Shown here: piece by piece, positions 14,219 through 15,482 of the stretch
Position numbering within the stretch: the first letter of the stretch is position 1
How the letters are laid out: each line of letters opens with the position of its first letter
NCBI GenBank assembly: GCA_937903315.1
Contig: CALCZO010000189.1
Span: 1 to 15,482, forward strand
Direction: 5' to 3'
DNA: 15,482 nt
From: an uncultured Alphaproteobacteria bacterium
GTDB taxonomy: Bacteria; Pseudomonadota; Alphaproteobacteria; Rhizobiales; Beijerinckiaceae
Translations under genes and position numbers: made by a program
The notes under the pieces: generated by a model
Databases searched by the model: none
The model's input: only the letters and a program-made list of their open reading frames with translations
What the model was told of the DNA's origin: nothing

Positions 14219-15352
14219 ATGAACGGTCAGGGGTGGGATGTGACCGCAGGAAAATCGACGACGGACGGAAGCGCGCCGTTTCTCTCGGTGCGCGGCCTGA
14301 GCAAGTCTTTCGGCCCGTTTCAGGCGCTGAAATCCATTGATCTTGATGTTCAGGCCGGAGAATTCGTCTGCTTTCTTGGCCCGTCGGGCTGCGGCAAGAC
14401 GACCTTGTTGCGGGCCATCGCCGGGCTCGACCGCCAGAATGCCGGCACCATCCACATGGCCGGCCGCGACGTCTCCGATGCGCCGCCAGCCGAGCGCGAT
14501 TTCGGCATCGTTTTCCAGTCCTATGCCCTGTTTCCCAACCTGACGATTGCCGACAATGTCGGCTACGGGCTTGTCAACCAGCAGCGATCGAGGGCCGACA
14601 TTGCCGCGCGTGTTGGCGAGTTGCTGGCGCTGGTCGGTCTCAAGGATCAGGGGATCAAATATCCCGTCCAGCTTTCCGGCGGGCAACAGCAGCGTGTCGC
14701 CCTTGCGCGCGCGCTGGCGACATCCCCTGGATTGCTGCTGCTTGATGAGCCGCTGTCGGCGCTCGACGCGCAGGTCCGACTGAGGCTGCGCGAGGAAATC
14801 CGCGCCCTTCAGCGCCGGCTTGGCGTGACGACGATCATGGTCACCCATGATCAGGAAGAGGCGCTGTCGATGGCCGAGCGGATCGTGGTGATGAACCACG
14901 GCGTCATCGAGCAGATCGGCACGCCAAGCGAGATTTACCGCAAGCCGCAGTCAGCGTTCGTTGCCGAATTCGTCGGGCGGATCAGTTTCCTGCCCGGCAT
15001 CGTTCGCGCGGCTGATGCGGTCGAGATTGACGGCCGCATGTTCCGCTGCACGGTGCCGAACGGCATCGGCCCCGGCACCGCCGTGCAGATTGGCCTGCGC
15101 CCCGAGGCGGTTCGCGTCCGCGGCGTCACAGGGCAGGAGCCCAATGCCCTCAGTGTCCGCATCGAGGCGCTGGAGTTCCTTGGCCCGTTCTGCCGCGCCA
15201 TTCTTGTCGAGGACGGGGGCGCGCAACTGCACCTGCTGGCCGATTTCTCCGCCAACCTGATCGGCGATCTCGGCCTGCACGAGGGCAAGGTCATCCCGGT
15301 CGAACTGCCGGCCGAAGCGATGCGGGTGTTTCCGGCACGGGGTGCGGCATGA
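14219..15352 (+). CDS. phnT: 2-aminoethylphosphonate ABC transporter, ATP-binding protein
   Basis: This cytoplasmic ATPase powers the AEP importer, 377 residues from this start. Walker A is GPSGCGKT (54-61), Q-loop Gln100, signature LSGGQ (152-156), Walker B LLLLDEP (172-178) and switch His210. A C-terminal TOBE-like regulatory domain (about 255-377) follows, as in iron, spermidine and AEP importers. The start is uncertain. The ATG at 14219 has no ribosome site and sits against the hairpin. GTG at 14240 has AGGGG six bases upstream and would give 370 residues beginning VTAGKSTT. Both give a full ABC domain. The stop overlaps the permease start in ATGA. Assignment to AEP rather than iron or polyamine rests mainly on the neighbours. 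Confidence 0.88.
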   Translation: MNGQGWDVTAGKSTTDGSAPFLSVRGLSKSFGPFQALKSIDLDVQAGEFVCFLGPSGCGKTTLLRAIAGLDRQNAGTIHMAGRDVSDAPPAERDFGIVFQSYALFPNLTIADNVGYGLVNQQRSRADIAARVGELLALVGLKDQGIKYPVQLSGGQQQRVALARALATSPGLLLLDEPLSALDAQVRLRLREEIRALQRRLGVTTIMVTHDQEEALSMAERIVVMNHGVIEQIGTPSEIYRKPQSAFVAEFVGRISFLPGIVRAADAVEIDGRMFRCTVPNGIGPGTAVQIGLRPEAVRVRGVTGQEPNALSVRIEALEFLGPFCRAILVEDGGAQLHLLADFSANLIGDLGLHEGKVIPVELPAEAMRVFPARGAA

Positions 15353-15482
15353 GTATGCGGGCCGCAACGCGTCCCGCATCGCGCGCATCGCGCGCTGTTT
15401 CGGAACAGCGGATTGCCGGTGCGCTGCTGCTGGTTCTTGCGCTGGCCCTGGTCGTCGCCATTGCGTTGCCGCTGTGGGCGCT
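15349..15482 (+). CDS. 2-aminoethylphosphonate ABC transporter permease, 3' end missing
   Basis: Only the first 44 codons are in the window. The ATG at 15349 overlaps the ATPase stop (ATGA), indicating translational coupling; a second ATG two codons later is possible. The reading is a basic, Ala/Arg-rich cytoplasmic start (MSMRAATRPASRASR) followed by a hydrophobic helix from about residue 23 onward, as in the first membrane segment of a binding-protein-dependent permease. By gene order it should be the PhnU2-type permease (TIGR03262 type), normally a long protein with two transport domains, but the window ends too early to confirm this. Confidence 0.75.
   Translation, partial: MSMRAATRPASRASRAVSEQRIAGALLLVLALALVVAIALPLWA

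Overview
The window is GC-rich bacterial DNA from an alphaproteobacterium, most likely of the order Hyphomicrobiales (Rhizobiales). This rests on gene content (a yejBEF peptide importer, a Tad/Cpa pilus set with a Flp pilin, and a phnWAY route for 2-aminoethylphosphonate) and on a phosphonoacetate hydrolase whose metal-site residue numbers match those I remember for the Sinorhizobium meliloti enzyme. The species cannot be named from sequence alone. No RNA genes, insertion sequences, CRISPR arrays or phage genes are visible.

Layout, left to right. (1) 1-3607, plus strand: the end of yejB, then yejE and yejF, tightly coupled; these are the two permeases and the double ATPase of an ABC importer for peptides. 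(2) 3715-4852: a small membrane-anchored retropepsin-like protease (plus) converging on a HAD-family hydrolase (minus). (3) 4951-8181: part of a Tad (Flp pilus) locus. Two TadE/TadG-like minor pilins and an exported, free-standing CpaC N-terminal-domain protein lie on the minus strand. The Flp pilin, with a strong terminator, and the prepilin peptidase CpaA lie on the plus strand. The two arms diverge from a 486-bp intergenic region that contains a very AT-rich block. The main Tad genes (cpaBCEF, tadBC) are not in the window. (4) 8184-15482: a 2-aminoethylphosphonate (AEP) uptake and breakdown module. A LysR regulator (minus) diverges from phnW-phnA-phnY (plus), followed by an AEP-type ABC transporter (binding protein, ATPase, start of the permease).

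How the phosphonate genes fit together: the transporter brings AEP into the cell; PhnW transaminates it with pyruvate to phosphonoacetaldehyde; PhnY oxidises that to phosphonoacetate; PhnA cleaves the C-P bond to acetate and phosphate. Two control layers are visible in the DNA. The lysR-phnW gap holds two dyads of the LysR T-N11-A type, one of them wrapped around a TTGACG -35 element (substrate induction). In front of the binding-protein gene is a well-formed Pho box, two 7-bp repeats at an 11-bp period with 12 of 14 consensus matches (phosphate-starvation control). I see no clearly undescribed system. The most useful new observations are this split regulation, the isolated CpaC N-domain protein, the AT-rich pilin promoter region and the abrupt switch from pilus genes to phosphonate genes after cpaA.
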